DNA from: Colius striatus
Taxonomy: Eukaryota > Chordata > Aves > Coliiformes > Coliidae
NCBI RefSeq assembly: GCF_028858725.1
Contig: NC_084759.1
Coordinates: 138,118,171 to 138,182,170 of the forward strand
Reading direction: 5' to 3'
Length of the DNA stretch: 64,000 nucleotides
The position numbers were made by a program, and so were the translations under genes. The notes under the pieces were generated by a model. That model was not told where the DNA came from. It saw only the letters and a program-made list of their open reading frames with translations, and did no database searches. This document shows, piece by piece, positions 27,001 to 39,600 of the stretch (its first letter is position 1; each line of letters starts with the position of its first letter).

Positions 27001-29360
27001 ACTTGATCCCAAAGTCCTCCCCTTACAGGGTCAAGGCTGAACTTCAGGGGCGTGTAAAACACAACCTGCTGCCAAATATCCATCCATTATAACCACAGGG
27101 TGAGGAAAAGGCTGATTAACTGCAGGTTTTATTGCCAGAGAATACACATATCACATAGTTTCACCCAGGCTGAAATTCACTTCTGTCAGAACAGTCTTAC
27201 TGGCACCTAAATACATAGCAGGTGCACCTCGTGTAGGCTCCAAGAGTGTCTCAACCAGAGTTTGAGCCAGTGGAGAGACCACTCAAGAAAAAAAAAGCAC
27301 TCAATAGTAAACAATTATCATCCTCATGGTCTAAAGCGAAGCTCTGTTTTTCCCTCAGTACACGTCAGAAAGTGAGGTCTAGATTGATTCTGATAAGATA
27401 TGAGCACTTATGATTCCCTGAGTTTGACAGGGTGAGACTAACTCACCAACACCCACAATGAATCTGTCTGCTGTCTCTCAGATGCATGGAAACACAATTA
27501 ACATCATTGATAAAACTAATCTTTCTAAATGCTGCTTTGTCTTGGGAAAAGCACTTCTCCAAAATGTCCAGTTATTCTAAACTTCCCAAAAGATCAGAGC
27601 TGGAACTCTCAAGACCTTAACAAATTAACTGTTAAAGGGTTTATGTATTTGGGACCTTGGAGACAGAGGAAGTTCAAATAAGCAATGCTGGTCTGGGTCA
27701 ACCTCTGGTCATTGAATGCAGCAATGTGCAATTAGGGCTGAGCTGTGGTCAGCAGGCATCTTCTCACTCACTTCATACCAGGTGATGCCAGTGCTGTGCC
27801 AGTATCATCAGCCAGTCAGAGGGGTTTCAAAGTCTTAGCAGAGCTAGTCTCCAAGCTGCAGCGAACACAATAGCTTTCTGGTATGGCTTGTGCATTGTAC
27901 AGCCATGTCTCCAGCCAATATTGCTGCTCTGAGCTACTGCATAGATTATTTGAAGAAAAAGGACAGTTTATTTTTTTAAAAAAGTGTAACTGAATTGACA
28001 TGTTTTAATTGGAAAAAGGAGAGGTTTGTTCTGCCTCACATACTGTAGGGCCTAGGTATTCACACGTAAATGCTGCTGGCAGTTTTTCCCCATGTAATAT
28101 ACACTTGCATCAGTAGCTAGAGTACAATCACATGACATGTTGCTAGTCTGGAACTGAACAGCTTAAAACAGTGCCTCTTCAAATCTTTGCACATGCTTTT
28201 AGACATCTTAGGCCTTGATCCTGCAAGCACTTCACTCACTAAAGACCTCCACTGAGCTTACAATCTAGACTAAGAAGAACCGAGCCCTTGACATTTTCAT
28301 GCCTTCTGTGTATTCAGGTGTTACTATTTTCTAACTCAGCTGGTGCCTATGCCTACTGCTAAGACAGTGCGCACAGAAATATCTGAGAAATAGGATAAAA
28401 GCAGCTTTGCAAGCAAGTTGCAACGTCAGTTGTCTCTGAACTCCAGTACTCTGAAATCAAAATACATATGATGTCTGAAGCATTTGCAGAGTGAAAAAAG
28501 GTCATTTAGCTTAGCAGTAGTAATATTGAAGGATCAGCATAGATCTTACCACTGATATTTGTCCCTCTCACAAGGAAAGCCCAGAATTTGTTGAAAACTT
28601 TGGTCCATCCTGTCACAAACATATGTCCCACACACTCTTCTCCTCACATGACAGGTGCAACGTGACCTTTCTAGAAGTCTTTTAATTGAATTTCATAGTC
28701 CTGGAAATCCAAGAGTGGAGATAGGTTCCAGGTTCCATAGTAGAACTGTCAGGTTTTACAACAAGATAAGTTATTCCTCCTTCAGTGAGAAGTCACCACA
28801 GATCTCAGTGCAGATCACAAGTCCCTCAAAATGAGGGGAACCTTGCACAATTAAAAGCAGATGCAAGGTGCAATATACTATGTGTATTATTTGATCCAGC
28901 AGCACAGATTCTTTAATTCCACAGAACCGTCCACTGTACTAGCCTACGCATCTGATACCAGTTCTTCACAGGACACCAAGAACATCATCCAAATCTGATG
29001 AAGTAAGTTTCACAAGTCACTAACACCAAGCTCCTGAAATATAGGGACAGTGTCCAGTAAGAGTAGATACAGTATCTGTGGCTGCACACCAGAACTTGTT
29101 GAGTAAGCATAATTCACCTAACAAACAAAAGCCTTTTGCAGAAGTATTCAAGAGCTTCAGCAGTGAACAAGTAGCATAAAACTGCTGGTTAGCCTGGGAG
29201 TTGGTACACAGGATAATGTAATGATTCAGTTAAGGTCCTCTTCTGATCTTGCATGAGTCTTGGTGGACTTTGATTGCTACCAGACATGTTATTTGGAGCC
29301 TTACAGTACAATTTTTTTTTTTTGAGTAAATGGGAGTAAAAAAGTAAGTAAGGTTGTTGT
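9019..29360. other. Intergenic, about 20 kb without recognised gene
   Basis: AT-rich unique sequence. Apart from the hairpin at 9431-9458, a GTTTT/T-rich patch at about 22535-22586 and short A-runs, I see no transposon, RNA gene or exon set. The open frames at 23814-24011 and 25216-25452 are the most protein-like by composition, but they are short, unpaired and match nothing I know. A GATCCTG-containing patch at about 25280-25330 may be ancient repeat. Confidence 0.55.
9431..9458. repeat. Perfect 10-bp inverted repeat, 8-nt loop
   Basis: ATTTCAGGCC (9431-9440), loop AGGGCTGT, then GGCCTGAAAT (9449-9458), the exact reverse complement of the left arm. It could form a stable hairpin in DNA or RNA. 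It sits about 410 bp beyond the solo LTR in otherwise featureless sequence. Confidence 0.85.
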
Positions 29361-29520
29361 GGATTACGACAAGGGCAGGGAGGGCTCGCTGCCAATTACA
29401 GTTCCAGGCAAAACAGACTCCAGTACTCAGAGAGGAAAATAGGGAAGTTTATACTACAATAAACAGAATGGAATAAAAGCAAAAAGGGAGTAGGATGATG
29501 AGAAAATTACAACCAGCACT

Positions 29521-30072
29521 TTAAGATGTCCCTCCTCTATCCTTCCTTTCTTCCCAGGCCCAGCTCCCTGCTCCCCATATCTCTGTCTCCTTCCCCCTCA
29601 ACGGCTCAGGGGGGCAGGGAATGGGGGATGTAGTCAGTCTCTCACAGAAGTGCTCTGCCGCTTCTGTCTTCTCAGATGAGGACGACTGCTTGCATTCTTC
29701 CCCTGCTCCAACATGGGGTCCCTCCCCCAAGACACAGTCCTTAACAAACTTCTCTGGTGTGGGTTGTTCCCAGCAGCTGCGGCTTCTGCCGATACAGGTT
29801 CCCTCACACGGGACACAGTCCTTGGTGAATATCTCTGGTGTGGATTCTTTGCCATGGTTGCAGTTTCTGCAGTTACAGGGTCCTTCTCTTAGGACAAGGC
29901 CTCTTCTGGGCATAAGTTTAAGGAGCTGCTTTGTCATGGGTTCCTTCCCACAGTTACAGCTGTGGATATTGGGTCCCTTCCTCGGCTCACGGCCTGCTCC
30001 GGCCACAGTGATAAAGGGTCCCTCCTTCGGGACACGGCCTCTTCCGGCCATAGTTTCAAAGAACAAAACCAC
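29521..30072 (-). CDS. Open frame with cysteine-rich 27-residue repeats inside the LTR (doubtful gene)
   Basis: A 183-codon open frame on the LTR sense strand. Two consecutive 27-residue units carry PTPEKFVKDCVLGEGP and STPEIFTKDCVPCEGT, each preceded by Cys-containing segments (CNCRNCNHGKE; CIGRSRSCWEQ). Further upstream, GP...GRE-type spacers form looser repeats. No signal peptide or known domain is recognised. The frame stays open because the DNA repeat length (81 bp) is divisible by three and stop-poor in several frames; the opposite strand is also open over 160 codons (29621-30103). It may therefore be a by-product of repeat expansion. I give no function. Confidence 0.15.
   Translation of the reverse strand: MVLFFETMAGRGRVPKEGPFITVAGAGREPRKGPNIHSCNCGKEPMTKQLLKLMPRRGLVLREGPCNCRNCNHGKESTPEIFTKDCVPCEGTCIGRSRSCWEQPTPEKFVKDCVLGEGPHVGAGEECKQSSSSEKTEAAEHFCERLTTSPIPCPPEPLRGKETEIWGAGSWAWEERKDRGGTS
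29716..29958. repeat. 81-bp tandem repeat (three units) in LTR
   Basis: Units start near 29716, 29797 and 29878. Each opens GGGTCCCTCC / GGTTCCCTCA / GGGTCCTTCT and is followed in the first two by GACACAGTCCTT and TCTCTGGTGTGG. Related but irregular units (93 bp and shorter ones with CACTGCCCCTGG or GTCTCTACC) continue to about 30290. Divergence between units is moderate, so the expansion is not recent. Confidence 0.75.
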
Positions 30073-30656
30073 TGCCCCTGGCTCAGGGTCTGCAGTGAAG
30101 TGACTGGGTTCCTCTCACAGCACATGGTCTCCTCTGGCCATAGTCACTGTCCCTAGCTCAGGGCCTTTAATGAAGTGAGTCACTGCCCCTGGTCTGGGGC
30201 CAGCTTTAGCAAAACAAGTCTCTACCCCTGATACGGGGTCATTTTCAAAATGAGTCTCTACCGCTGATGCAGGGTCTTTAAATAAATGAAAATAAATCTC
30301 AGCTTCACCAGTTCTCTCCATAGAATGCAGGGGAGTCTCTGCTCCAGCACACCTCCTCCTCTCTTTCATCACTGACCTCAGAGTCTGCATGGCTGTTTTT
30401 CTCACTGTTCCTACTCCTTGCACCACCACCAGTAAAGAAGAAGGGACAGAAGAAAGAAGAAACAGGAAGAAGATGGAGGAAGAAGGCTCCTCTTCCAGCT
30501 TCTTCTTAAAAAGTGATCACGGAGACATCTAATTGGCTCAGGCCCAGAAGTGGGTCTGGCTCAGAGCTGGGGAGAGTTGTGAGCAACTTCTTACAGGAGC
30601 CATCTTTACAGCTCCTTCTCTTTTACCAGAAAAGGCTGTCATGTCAAACCATGACA

Positions 30657-33600
30657 CTAGTCTATATGGCATCTCATTCTCCACTCCCCTCTTTTTTATC
30701 TTTGGAGCATCCGAAGTTCAGAAAAAAACAAAAAACAAACAAACAAAATTATATGAAGTTTGAGGATGAAACAAACAACAGCAGATGAGAGACGTTCCAG
30801 CTTCCATCTTGTTGTCAGGAGTGCTAGGGTCAAACTCAATGTAACATCACAGGTCCTCAACAGAAGTACTGGGAGACATATGTACTCCAAAGGACATCAG
30901 TATTCAGAAGACTACACTAACACTGTAGCTGGGACTTCTGCACAGCCACCAGGAGACTCACACTGACTTCTACTTGAATAACTATTTTTCAAGAAAAGTC
31001 TTTTGTGCATTTGAGGAATTGAATTATTGGCCTGTCCTGTTCGAATGAAACAGAGGTACCATTGTCACAGAGCCGCTTTAAAAAAATTCCTAGACTGAAA
31101 GAAAAACAACTGGAGTCACAGTTGAATCAAAAGCAACAGAAGTTGTTGGGCTTGCATCCATTAGCTGGAGGTGAAGTGAAATAAACTCCCCAATCCACAG
31201 AGCTTTGTCAATCTCCTGGGAACTATACTCACCTCCAAAGCTATTAATAAATAAATAAAAGCAGTAAGCCTAGACCTCCCGCACCATTCTACTTGACATA
31301 GTAGTCCATACTTGGGTGGTCCAATTCGTAAACCAGTCTGTCTTTTATGACAGTGGAAAACACTAAATCATGCTTGTGAACACTGAATATAGTTTCCAAA
31401 GAGATAGGGAAAAAACGCTAGAATGTAAGCAAGACTAAAAGCAAGCTAAGTGCACAAGGATGGAGATGAATGAAAGAAGTCATTTAAAATTAAACTTGGT
31501 TTGGGCACGTCATAGCCCATTTTGATTCATTTTGGTACTTCCTAGTTCCCCCTGCACCCCTCCACGTCTTTTTTTAAAAGCAAAACGAAACAAACCAACA
31601 GCCAAGTTTATAACAACATTGGCCAGGATGATCCCCCACCCCCCACTACAGAACCTCAACAACTCCAGATCTGCCAAGTGTCAAACAGCTGGCATCTTTT
31701 GGAAAAAAAGATTGAAGTTCATGAAACCCCTTCTTACTCTTGCTGGCACACATTTTCCAGAAAAATTACTGTTGCTGAGGCAAAGTGCCAAAAGCCATGG
31801 TGATCCTATTCTTTTACCTTATCTTCAGGCTGCAGGTTGCACTGTCTCATTTCTCTACCACCGTAATTCAAATAAGGTTTTGCAATTCTCCCTAGAATAA
31901 CCTACACCTGCAATATGGCAATGCAAAGTCAAAGCATCCCCAAGGTACATATAGAACAAACGTTCATTCCTATTTGCCTGTGGTTACATACTATTCTTGT
32001 TGGAAACTACACCACACCCAAGACACCAAGGACTCCAAGGTAGGACTCCAAGCTCACTTCCCACAACTGGAGCAGACAACAGAAAATTTTAACACTAAAA
32101 CAAAACCTGATCTCAGTGCATTGCACGAGACAGATAAAGTTTATTGAGAGTTTATTCATTAAGATTATTGAGTTCAGAGCTTGACTTTGCAGATTAAGTG
32201 GGATTTATAACAGCAGCCCAGAGGGTCACAGACAACTTATATGAAGTCATGTGAGACTAAATACCACACAACTGACAATCACATATTTCCTTGCCTTTCA
32301 ACTTTCACAATCATCTGAAGATCCTTGTGCTCCAAAGGCCTCACTTCAGATAAGGTCTCAGGTGCTTATGAGAAAGCTTCTTCTCCACACAAATTCCTGG
32401 TTACAAACACATTATCTGCAATTAGTAAGTCATATGATTCAATGACTTACATAAAAAGTCACCAATGAAGCAGAGCAGAATTTGGGTGACAGGCTTATCT
32501 GTTCACATAAATTTTACTAGGAAGATCAGGACTTCTCCTTCAAGCTCTTTGTGTTGGGGTTCATGTGTCCTCAACAAAAGGACAAAAATCAATAGCTTTT
32601 GCTACTTCACCAGAAAAAAAAATATGTACTTTCTGTTCAACACATCACATCATGCCAGATTAAAAGCATTAGTCTTGCTCCTGGCTTTTAACTTTGGTAT
32701 TGAAAATTGAGAGATCTGGAAAGACATAGACTCTAACCACTAAACTTTATACTTAGGATGGGGTTGAGCAGTCTGACACATAATTGCAACTTGTATCGTT
32801 GCAAAAGCAAATAAGCAGACAGATGAAGAAGGGAAAATTTAAGTCAATGACATTTTCATGCAAGAGGCTTCAAAACAAATGAGGCAGCAGTTGACTACCA
32901 TTTCTGAAAACACCATGTTACACCATTACCTTTATCACACTTAGACACTCCTGAAGCACTATCAGTACACAAGATGTTTACACAGAACTATAGCCTCACA
33001 GAAAAATCCTATTAAAAAGAAAACCCAAACCCGTAATAAAAAAGTTAGGAATATGAAAGAACAAACATGTATTATTTGCTTTTACTCTGTAGAACAGCTG
33101 ATTCTCCTGCAGTGTGTAGTTTTAACTATTTCTCATTGATTTTCCTTCACATTTTTCCATATTATGACATACATACTACACTGTAATCAATCAAAATGCT
33201 GAAGGGACAGTAATAAACACAGTACGTACATTCTCTAGATATGTTTTGTATTGCATGTAAATATATACAGAATATACAGAATATCCTGCTCTCTATTTTA
33301 TCAACTGTCATAAAGCAAAATAAAGCTTAACAGATCCATAGGCAGTTTTACTTGTTAGCAGTTTTAAGGATTTATGGCTGTTTTGGAAATCCCAGTAGTA
33401 CACTAAAGTACATCTGATATTCAATTTTAATAGAGTACAATGTCATTTCATTGGAGTATGATGATACCCATCTACCTGAAAACACTCAGTTTAGCTCTTG
33501 ACTGCGAAGATATTGAAGTGACAACTAACTACAGCCCATCTCATTTCATGTAATACTGTGTACATAAGTCTTTGCATTTTGTCTGGAATAAAAAGACCAG

Positions 33601-36600
33601 TTACAGAGATTCATTTTTGTCCTAAGGTCAGGTGCACAGAATATGAATTAGCTGTATGAATTTTACGTAGGCATGATTATTGTGACTAAATGTTCAAAAC
33701 TCACCTTTATTGCAAAAATTTCTCCTCTTCAGATTAAACAAGAGAGAAGACCAGTTGAAATGTGACAATTTTTGTTGTATCCTCGGTCTTTTAAACATTT
33801 GTACTGGACAACTAATTTGAAGGAGAGGGTATAGTGAAATACATGGCAAGAGCAAATTAAGTTGTTTGGTGATATTCTGCAAGGAATTTCCTTTAAGAAC
33901 ATGCAAATGCTGTCTAAGAGACACTGTACTAACCCTGTGATCGGGCAGATATGACACGAACTACACCATCTGGCCTGCAGACAAGGTAAGCAGAACATGT
34001 TACTAATTAGGTCCAGTTAAGCACAAAACTCCTGTTTACAGTGAAGACTGAAGCTGTGTTTTGGAAACTAGTGAATCTTGAAAGTGTAAGGGAGGGGAAG
34101 CTCACCCAACAGAACTTTGGGTTCAACACCAACAAAGACACCAAACCTCTGGTAATAGCTGGGATCTCAGAAGTGGTTCTTTGCATCACTGACTCATCAG
34201 AACAAGAAGAAGAAGGCAGTAGCCAGCACAGACAAACAGCTTGGCTGATTTTAGTACTCAAACTAATTCACAAAACGACAAAAAATTAAACCTGAGTCTT
34301 CTGATCCTCATCCTGGGGAACACTAAGCATTATACCACCTTTTAAGGACACAGACACAAAGAAAACTTGTGTGCTCTACTTGCATATACGTTTTCAGCGC
34401 AACCAAGATGACTAGTGTCATTCAGCGGGAGAGACAGACATGTATGACAGAACTGTTATAACCAGCAGCAGTCTGCTGATCATTATTAAATGTACCTCTA
34501 CTCATGTGTTAGAGCCTGCTTGCATTGACATGCACACACATGCACTTCAGACTAAGACTAGTTAATCTATCGCTATCTCAGGGCCGGAAAACAAAGCCTA
34601 CACTGAAGAAAACTTACATTTTTTTTCCTTTCACGTAATCATCTCAAAGGCAGCTGCCTGATAAAACACTATTAACACAGTGAATATTTTGTTAATTTAG
34701 AAATACTAGTACAGCTAACTCAAGCATCAGTCCTAGACATGCTGTACTCTCTGCTGCTAAAACAGGACTTTCTGATAACACATGTTTACTGAAAGACGCA
34801 GTTAATGCATCAGCCCCTGTACTTCTCATGGAACCTTGCTAATAATAGTGAACAGGTCCAGAAGACTGGAGTCATTCGGGGTCATTTATCTAACAGTATT
34901 AAATAGATCAGGAATGTAGCAAAACGACTGGTCATGCCAGAACTCAGAAGTTCATATAAAGGTAACTAAGAACCTCCTGACTACGACGGCAAATGACAGG
35001 CAAACTGAGGCATTAACAGGAAAATGGGTTGCCATTTTAATACAGTTTGTGGGCACATTTTCCTCCTCAGTGATGATAGAGACTTCTTCACGCTCTATCC
35101 CGTTTCCACTTTCTCCCTTAACTCTAAAAGTTCCCTTTGTTTTTGACAAACTTACAGCATCTGGACTCTCAGACATCTAACACTGCATGGTTTAATACAT
35201 TTGAACTCGTAGACTGTCATTACACTGAGAACACAAGAGCTTGTCTGCACAAAAGTTTCACTGGTACAACACATCAATACAAGTTAATTTTGCCTACCAA
35301 TCTAAGCATAAAGGCATGTTTATCCCAGTCACTTTTCAGTGTAGCTTGATGTCCTCTCTAACATATATATAGCTGAAGAAAACCCCTGGTGTCACTAAAG
35401 AAAGGTGACTAGAAGGAATTCACATCTTACGCCAGTGCAAGTTTTTGGGCAAATTCACTCTTCCAGATCTAGATGCGCTAGAAAAAGATGTCCATCTTTA
35501 GAGAGCATATTCCAGCAATTTATTGTAAAGTATTCATATAATTACACTTGAATTTTCTTCAAGTAGGATTAGGTTAACTCCAACAGCTACATGTAAAACA
35601 GACATTTCTCTCTTCACTCCTTGATAAAACTGGTTTGAAACCAAACAAAAACTGCCTTCTTTGTGGGAGGCTTAGTCTAAGTTGGTTTCCTTCATCAAAA
35701 CATTTTAAATATTTAGGAGGAAAAACTGCATAGGCTTATCAACAAAGATATAAATTATCAGCTATAGACCATTTGAACAAGATCAAAGTGTTGAGACTCT
35801 ATTTTCGAGATACATTTCTGAAGTCAATTGTGCATCAATCAAATTTCTTGCACAAAAAACAAACAATTCTGTTGTATTTCATCACTTAAGTGCAACCCTT
35901 TCATAAATAAGCCAGGGATCCCTTCTGATTTTTATATTTAACTTAAGCAAGTTATTTTTATATATATAACTTAGGTAACTTGAAAAATTTGGACTAGTGA
36001 TGCTGTGAGTTATGACATTCTATGAAGACGAAAATGCAGGACATCAATGGAGGGTAAATTTTAATTTTTACTCATTTCTCCCACACACTTTGAAAAGCCT
36101 CCAGATAGAGATGATACTTTAACACTGGAAATCTAATGAAGGCCAGCTTGGAAGGTCAAAATCGGAATAAACTGGTAATTTCAGGCCACCTTTTATGCTT
36201 TTTACCTGTGAACCATTTGTTCCATTTGTGCGTGAGCCTCTCTTCTGTGAGGAAACAACACAGATTCTTTCATGGTAAAACAGTAAAAAAAAATCCCCAG
36301 ACTGAAGTAAACTAATCAAACAGGGAAAGAACAGGTATACAAAACCAGAAGGACATGTTGACTTTTAGATTTTTACTTTTACAATATACAATCACTCAAA
36401 ATCACACATCATCTGTATGACTGACAGCAAAAAAATTGTCCCTTATTTTAAAAGAAAGTGATGAAATGCAGATGGCAGCTTATGTACGGAGCTGGCTGTT
36501 TCATAAACTGTAATTATGGTGGATCTGAAATGAATCACCTCATCCATTTGGAATACAAATGGGATTATCACTTGGCAATTTTGGTTTACATAGGATTGCA

Positions 36601-39600
36601 AAATATCTTGCCCATCTCCACTCTTTGGCAAGGCAGGGGATTAACAATGAAATATAAAGGAAGGCAGAGCCTAGATTGTCTTTTATTTACAGAAGTGATA
36701 AGTTAACCACTGGAAAGATAAAACCTACTTAAGCAATCAATTCTTCTCACTGACCTCATGCTTAGGCACTGCTTGGAATGAGATCAGCTTTGGAAAAAAT
36801 CATCCATAATTGAAAACAAATTGTGGCAATGCATAAAAAAAAGATAACATCAATAACTGACCTTATAGCTTCAAGATAGTTTCCTAAGCTCTGTGAATGC
36901 CTGAAGCTTTCCTAAATAGGCAGCCAGTATCTAGTGACATACGTAAAACCACTTGCCAGACTGTTGTCCGGTGCACGTCATCTCAAACAGTGGATTCGTT
37001 TGTTAAAAGGAAATAAAATTAGGTATACTGTGCTCATTTTAGCTCTGCAAACTACAGTGAAATAGAACTTGCTATGAAGTCCATCGTACACCACAGAAAA
37101 CACATAGCTAAGGATCATGGAAATGCATATAATTATCACTCAAATCACCACTTACACGACACGATATTAGGGTTTGTTACACACAGGCCAGTAATGACTT
37201 AGTTACTCAGCATTTGCTTGTGTACTTACACTCAGGAGACTATTTCAGAGGTAAACAATGAAAAACAACCCAAGTTCTAAAATTGGTATTTTAAAGCCCA
37301 GAGATTTGGTGATGACACCACTGTTGGGGGTAGGGAGAGGTACCACACAAAGCATAAATGCACATTATACTTTAGCAAGGATGTTGACTAAACAGTTTGT
37401 AGAACTAGAAAAAAACAATTCATCACTGATTCCAACCAAAAGACAACCTGATTTCTTCTATAACTTTGGATGAGCACCTTGTTAACACAAATAAGTCAAA
37501 ACCACCTGGATCACTAGAAAATAACTTACTTTGGACACACAGGCATGGCCAAGAACAAAAAAAAAAATTAGCTTTAAATCACTGCAAAAAAAAAATTCCC
37601 TAAAAGCATCCAAATCCAATTTTCAACTATGACTCATTCATCCCATTATTATTTCTAGTTTCATTCAGTTAATCATCCGTTGCCATTTGCATCATGGCAG
37701 AACAAGTACAGAAATTCTATACTTCTGCTTTGGCAGTATTCTGCATCTATTCTGGATGACTATTGAGCTGAACAGTAACACTGAATTTGGCTCAACAATT
37801 TCTTACATAGATGAGATGCTTGCCAAAAAAAAAATGCACACTCATGTTTAGTCACCATCAAATAAGGAACTGGATCTGCAGAAACAGAGAAAAGTGGTTG
37901 TTTAAGAAACTGCCATCTTACCACTTTCTCCTTATAAGTCCTTGCTATAGCAATAGGGCAATTTAAGTCTAGGTTGCCTTTGCCTCAGACTTATCTGCCA
38001 TTGATCTACTTGCCTGTTTTTAGCCTTTGTCATTGTAACTGGAAGCTGGAAAGCATGACCCGAGTGTACACATTGTACTGATCTCTACCTGAGACTAAAA
38101 AGAGTTTCACAGAACCGTATAGCACACCAGAAACTCGACAATGACATTACTGGAAACCCTAGAAAGCTAGAGAGGGTGAAAGAAGCTGGTCACTTTCCAG
38201 ACAACTGCTAAATGAAGGAAAGAGGGCTGCAACCATAAGATTTAGTATGAGATAAGGTTCAAATGCTACAATCCCTGGGCTAGGTGTAGAGTACACATCT
38301 GGCCATGCAAGCTAGTTTCTGAAATGTCAACTTAAAACACCAGGCTGTAAGTAGGAGAAAGACAGATACTATGTCAACAGCTTGTTGTTTACTGCATTAT
38401 CTTGCACTACTCTTGGATAGATACAAAGTAATTCCCTTACTTACTGGGAACAGAACTATGTTGCATTATTTTTCATTTACTAGAAGATAAAGATTCTGAT
38501 TACTGCAATACAGCAGATGCAGAGTAAAGTTTTGGGACATCAAAAGGTGCTAGAGATCTCACACGTGAAGAAATACAATGGAAAACAAACCAATTAACAC
38601 TATCTTTTTGGAAAAAGGTTTTTCTCCAATGGAGTTCTATAACTAGCCAGGACAGGTTTAGTACATCTTGCTGCCTTCATTTTAATGCTGCTACTGGACA
38701 ATTCTGAAGCTGACTTCAGCTCAGAGTTCAGGAAATTTGCTTTAATCTTGGATTGCACATGGCTACATGGACAAAAAAATCCAATTCTCCCTCTGAAAGG
38801 ACTACTCAGATACAAAAGAAGGTGTGATCCTGCTTCTAGCAGCATTTTCATCTATCTCCTAAAGTGAATACCAACCTGAAAGGCTGATTGGAATTAGCAG
38901 GAATTTAAAGTTGTTTGGTTGTTTTTTTGTTTTCAAATCCATGCCTTTTTTGTGTGGGGGGTTTTCTGGGAGGCGGGGGTGCTGGAGAGAGAAAAAACCT
39001 GATCTGATTACTTGAACAACTTACAGACAACAAATACAGAACGCCAGAAATGTACTTCCCACTGTGCCCCTCCAGGAAAATAATCAGGTGGTCAAAAGTG
39101 CAATCTTGGGCATCACTGGCAAAGAACAGGTAATCAGAGAAGAAAATCGTGCTAGCACCACAATCATTCAGTCACATTTTAAAGAAATTTTATAAAGTTC
39201 AATCTTTTCAGTACTTTGATAATAAAACAGTAAAAAAGTGAAAATACTTCAAAGCAGTGAGTTTTATTAGAAGACAGTTTCTGGTCTCCTCTGTAATATC
39301 TGAAAGATATAGATGAGCCAATTAGACAGCTAGGAGAGCTGTTAAAATTAATACATAATGACATCCTATTTCAACCAAGGCAATAAATCGCGCATAAAGA
39401 AACTGGTTTAGAAAAGGAAGTAAGCACCTTAAGTAGTACGTTGCCAAGGGATGTATGACATTTATGCACAGCCAGAGAGTGGTAGGTTGCTGCCACCTTT
39501 TGGTTACAGATTGCTGTGAAATTACATTTGTACTTAAAAGGCACAAACACAGGAAGTGTACAGTGACACTGGATGCCGGTACCTCCGAGAGCAGTGGGGC

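Larger units (their letters stand above)
29361..30656 (-). mobile_element. Divergent LTR-family member with tandem-repeat middle
   Basis: Read on the minus strand from 30656 it starts TGTCATGGTTTGACATGAC. It shares with the other copies the CAGACCCACTTC block, the CATCTTAAAG...CTCATCATCC block and, near the far end, GTCTGTTTTGCCTGGAAC with GAGCCCTCCCTGCCC. The far terminus was not found; similarity fades at about 29361, next to an A/T-rich stretch ending in a 12-T run (plus strand, about 29312-29323). The middle differs from the 8-kb and 61-kb copies: it is built of degenerate repeats, including an 81-bp in-frame array. No retroviral coding region flanks it. Confidence 0.7.

Noticed and set aside
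34280..34345. Minus-strand sequence with a faint tRNA/SINE A-box and B-box look (GGTATAATGCTTAGTG, CTCAGGTTT)
   Set aside because: No cloverleaf stems can be paired and the B box is incomplete, so neither a tRNA nor a confident SINE.
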